From a bacterium (lineage in GTDB: Bacteria > Bacteroidota > Bacteroidia > Bacteroidales > Muribaculaceae): DNA of 24,893 nucleotides. The notes beneath the pieces were generated by a model. It was not told where the DNA came from, ran no database searches, and worked only from the letters and a program-made list of their open reading frames with translations. The stretch spans positions 1 to 24,893 of the forward strand of contig SFVH01000021.1 of assembly GCA_004561555.1 (NCBI GenBank). The letters run 5' to 3'. Shown one piece after another: positions 23,067 through 24,893 of the stretch (the first letter of the stretch is position 1; each line of letters opens with the position of its first letter). Both the position numbers and the translations under genes were made by a program.

Positions 23067-24581
23067 TTATTTCGTTATTATATTGTTTCTTAAATACTGC
23101 TCTACGGCTTGGATTTCTTCGTAGAATGGTGTGTCGGCAACAAACTTAGGAGCAAGGCGACGCACCTCATCGTAGTAGCGGCGAGTGGCGGGCGCAAGGC
23201 GGTCGGCAATCTGCAAGCAGTCGGTGGCTTGAGCCAAGGCAATAAAATGGATTGCCATCACCTGATAGGCGTTGTTAATCACTTGGCGGCACAACAAGGC
23301 GCTGTTGGTGCCCATGCTCACGATGTCTTGGTTGTCGTTGTTGTTGGGGATGCTATGCACATAGTTGGGCATAGAGAGTGTCTGACATTCCGCCGTGGTC
23401 GAGGTAGCGGTAAACTGACAGGCCTGCATGCCGTAGTTCAAGCCGAGAGTGCCGAGGTTGAGAAACGGCGGCAATATCTCGTTTATACGGTCGTGGAAGA
23501 GATAATTGAGCTGGCGCTCAGCGGTCATTGCCAACCGAGTGACGGCAATTTTCACCTTGTCTTCTTCGAGCGAAATGTAGTCGCCATGGAAGTTACCGCC
23601 ATGATATACGTTTTGGGTATCCGGGTCGACAATGGGGTTATCACACGCCGAATTAAGTTCTTCCTCAATCACCCTGCGAGCATTATCGAGGGTTTCGCAG
23701 ATAGGGCCGAGGATTTGCGGGGTACAACGCAACGAGTAGTAGGCTTGCACCTTATGCTCAAATTTCTTCGTTTCGGCGTGTCCCTCATCATAAAGCTCAT
23801 GCTCGCGCTTCACCAAACATTGGCTACCCTCTGCAAGTCGACGCATCTCTTGCGCCATCTTTTGCTGTCCGTAATGGCGACGGCACTCGTTGAGCGGCTC
23901 AGCCATCCAATCATCGTAGGAAGAGGCAATCTCATTCATCCACACTGCCGCCACCACACTAAGCTCGAGCAAACCCTCTGCATAGTGCTGGTTGACAATA
24001 GCAATGCCGGTCATCACGCTGGTGCCGTTGGTCACCGACAATCCCTCGCGCACATGTATTGACATCGGTTTCAGCCCACATTCCTCCATCACCTCGGAGG
24101 TAGCACGCCATACGCCGTTATAGTGCACCTTCCCCTCTCCGATGAGGCAAAGGGCGATGTGCGCCAATTGCACCAAGTCGCCACTCGCACCTACACTCCC
24201 ATGTTCAGGGATAAAGGGATAGATGCCGCGGTTGACAAACTCCAAAAGTAGCTCCACCACTTCACGATGGATACCCGACCTCGCTTGCGCCAAAGTGCCC
24301 AAACGAGCTATCATTGCAGCCTTCACATAGATGTCGTCAAGAGGCTGTCCGGCACCGGTGGAGTGGCTACGGATAATATTATATTGTAAATCTTCAAGAT
24401 AACGGTCATCAACGCGCCACTGTGCCATCGGTCCAAACCCGGTATTTATGCCGTAAATCACCTTTTCTGTCGAAAAACGCTCTAAAAAACGATAACATTC
24501 ATCTACTTTTTTGAGTGTGTCGGCATCTACCGTGAGGTCTTTACCTTTAAACAAAACTTCTTCTACTGTAGCAAGTTGCAT
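23067..24581 (-). CDS. Aromatic amino acid ammonia-lyase, probably tyrosine ammonia-lyase
   Basis: This 504-residue cytoplasmic enzyme belongs to the HAL/PAL/TAL family. Ala132-Ser133-Gly134 (in GSVGASGDL) form the MIO cofactor, and the Tyr loop YGINTGFGP (43-51) supplies Tyr43. The selectivity region reads RSHSTG with His73. From memory, many stretches (such as INTGFGPMAQ, NGTSVMTGI and YHGGNFHGDYISLE) match the characterised Flavobacterium johnsoniae tyrosine ammonia-lyase, whereas no other hut gene is nearby. It should convert L-tyrosine to 4-coumarate and ammonia, giving the aryl starter for the polyene. It is the first gene of the operon, about 95 bases downstream of the predicted start of transcription. 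Specificity for Tyr over His is inferred, not proved. Confidence 0.9.
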   Translation of the reverse strand: MQLATVEEVLFKGKDLTVDADTLKKVDECYRFLERFSTEKVIYGINTGFGPMAQWRVDDRYLEDLQYNIIRSHSTGAGQPLDDIYVKAAMIARLGTLAQARSGIHREVVELLLEFVNRGIYPFIPEHGSVGASGDLVQLAHIALCLIGEGKVHYNGVWRATSEVMEECGLKPMSIHVREGLSVTNGTSVMTGIAIVNQHYAEGLLELSVVAAVWMNEIASSYDDWMAEPLNECRRHYGQQKMAQEMRRLAEGSQCLVKREHELYDEGHAETKKFEHKVQAYYSLRCTPQILGPICETLDNARRVIEEELNSACDNPIVDPDTQNVYHGGNFHGDYISLEEDKVKIAVTRLAMTAERQLNYLFHDRINEILPPFLNLGTLGLNYGMQACQFTATSTTAECQTLSMPNYVHSIPNNNDNQDIVSMGTNSALLCRQVINNAYQVMAIHFIALAQATDCLQIADRLAPATRRYYDEVRRLAPKFVADTPFYEEIQAVEQYLRNNIITK

Positions 24582-24600
24582 CTTAATATTATTATTTCTT

Positions 24601-24620
24601 TGTCATTCCGTGTTATTCCG
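24601..24620. repeat. Imperfect 10-base direct repeat in the operon leader
   Basis: TGTCATTCCG at 24601-24610 is followed directly by TGTTATTCCG at 24611-24620, matching at 9 of 10 positions. The 10-base period is about one helical turn. It lies between the predicted promoter and the first gene, a position suited to a regulator-binding site, but no regulator is known. Confidence 0.6.
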
Positions 24621-24680
24621 TTCAACAAGATATGAGTATGAAATTTTACTCTCACACTCTACATATCCTTTATAAAGCTA

Positions 24681-24712
24681 CAAAAGTACAAAAAATATTC
24701 TATATTAACCAA
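24681..24712 (-). promoter_or_regulatory. Predicted promoter of the pigment operon
   Basis: On the minus strand, 24688-24681 reads TACTTTTG, an exact match to the Bacteroidota -7 box TAnnTTTG. Its -33 partner TTG is at 24712-24710, with 21 bases between them, within the usual spacing range. Transcription would start near 24675, giving a leader of about 90 bases before the ammonia-lyase ATG at 24581. No other promoter-sized gap exists in the operon, so this could drive all 26 genes. Confidence 0.68.
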
Positions 24713-24832
24713 TAATTTTTCCATTTATTAAAAAATGCCAAAATTTGCAACTTCTTACTATTTAACTGATTTTTATCACATACCAACAAAAGTGTAATCT
24801 TCTTTTATAGGACAATTCGGGGAGTTTTGTGT

Positions 24833-24840
24833 TATATTTG
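24833..24840 (+). promoter_or_regulatory. Predicted -7 box of the divergent gene
   Basis: TATATTTG exactly matches the Bacteroidota -7 consensus TAnnTTTG and ends 33 bases before the ATG at 24874. I do not see a clear -33 TTTG at the right distance upstream, so only the -7 element is called. Confidence 0.6.
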
Positions 24841-24873
24841 CAACATTGATATACCACTAATACACACATAGTT

Positions 24874-24893
24874 ATGACTTACATCGACCTTAT
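24874..24893 (+). CDS. 5' end of a divergent gene, cut by the window edge
   Basis: An ATG at 24874 follows a good -7 box by 33 bases and opens a frame reading MTYIDL before the window ends. Only six full codons are visible, so the product cannot be identified. The position opposite the pigment operon makes a regulator possible, but an unrelated gene is equally likely. Confidence 0.4.

Larger units (their letters stand above)
24582..24873. other. Divergent intergenic region, AT-rich
   Basis: This is the only substantial non-coding stretch in the window (292 bases). It separates the minus-strand pigment operon from a plus-strand gene that continues past the edge. It contains a promoter for each direction, a 10-base imperfect direct repeat and a weak inverted repeat in the operon's leader, and a very AT-rich core (about 24680-24790). 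I see no tRNA, small ORF or riboswitch-like structure that I can name. Confidence 0.8.

Noticed and set aside
23067..24581. Histidine ammonia-lyase for histidine catabolism
   Set aside because: No urocanase, imidazolonepropionase or other hut gene is present; the gene heads a polyene operon and its sequence resembles a characterised tyrosine ammonia-lyase.
8..24581. Full flexirubin (dialkylresorcinol ester) cluster
   Set aside because: No DarA-like or DarB-like (dialkylresorcinol-forming) gene is in the window. Such genes could lie elsewhere, so only the aryl polyene half is supported.
24582..24873. CRISPR, tRNA or riboswitch in the intergenic region
   Set aside because: The only repeats are two adjacent 10-mers and a weak inverted repeat; there is no spaced repeat array, cloverleaf or known aptamer pattern.

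Overview
The window holds one biosynthetic gene cluster: 26 minus-strand genes filling about 24.6 kb, plus the first codons of a divergent plus-strand gene at the right edge. The host is most likely a member of the Bacteroidota, probably Bacteroidales. The evidence is Bacteroidota-type promoter boxes (TAnnTTTG), protein families typical of that phylum (MMPL exporter fused to an acyltransferase, a tyrosine ammonia-lyase like the Flavobacterium enzyme, a LolA-like carrier inside a pigment operon), and fairly balanced base composition. The genus cannot be fixed from the sequence.

The cluster reads as an aryl polyene (APE, flexirubin/xanthomonadin-type pigment) pathway. In transcription order (right to left) the first block is: an aromatic ammonia-lyase (tyrosine to 4-coumarate), a FabG-like ketoreductase, a ketosynthase, a SAM methyltransferase, an acyl carrier protein, an LpxL-like acyltransferase, a hotdog dehydratase-like protein, a thioesterase, a second ketosynthase, a truncated ketosynthase-like protein, a second ACP, a third ketosynthase and a Cys-less ketosynthase partner (chain-length-factor-like). 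No enoyl reductase is present, so repeated condensation, ketoreduction and dehydration would leave a conjugated polyene.

The middle block carries lipid-attachment and envelope functions: a half-size DMT transporter, a LolA-like periplasmic carrier, a small exported protein, a second hotdog protein, a family 2 glycosyltransferase, a PlsC-like acyltransferase and two tandem phytoene-desaturase-like FAD oxidoreductases. The last block has a cobalamin-type radical SAM enzyme, a small unknown protein, an exported alpha/beta hydrolase, a PaaK-like aryl-adenylating ligase and a large MMPL/RND exporter fused to an acyltransferase with an extra C-terminal domain.

The likely overall scheme is inference: tyrosine-derived aryl acid is activated onto an ACP, extended to a polyene, methylated, joined by acyltransferases and the glycosyltransferase to a (glyco)lipid, and moved to the outer membrane by the MMPL protein and the LolA-like carrier. 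No DarA/DarB-type dialkylresorcinol enzymes, phosphopantetheinyl transferase or regulator lie in the window, so a complete flexirubin ester pathway is not shown.

Genes are packed with gaps of at most about 31 bases and many overlaps, including at least seven ATGA-type stop/start overlaps. The only real intergenic region is 24582-24873, which holds convincing promoter boxes for both divergent directions. The least explained features are the complementary active-site losses in the two hotdog proteins, the methyltransferase without the usual catalytic His, the truncated ketosynthase-like gene with a 13-base tandem duplication, the radical SAM enzyme, and the extra C-terminal domain of the exporter.
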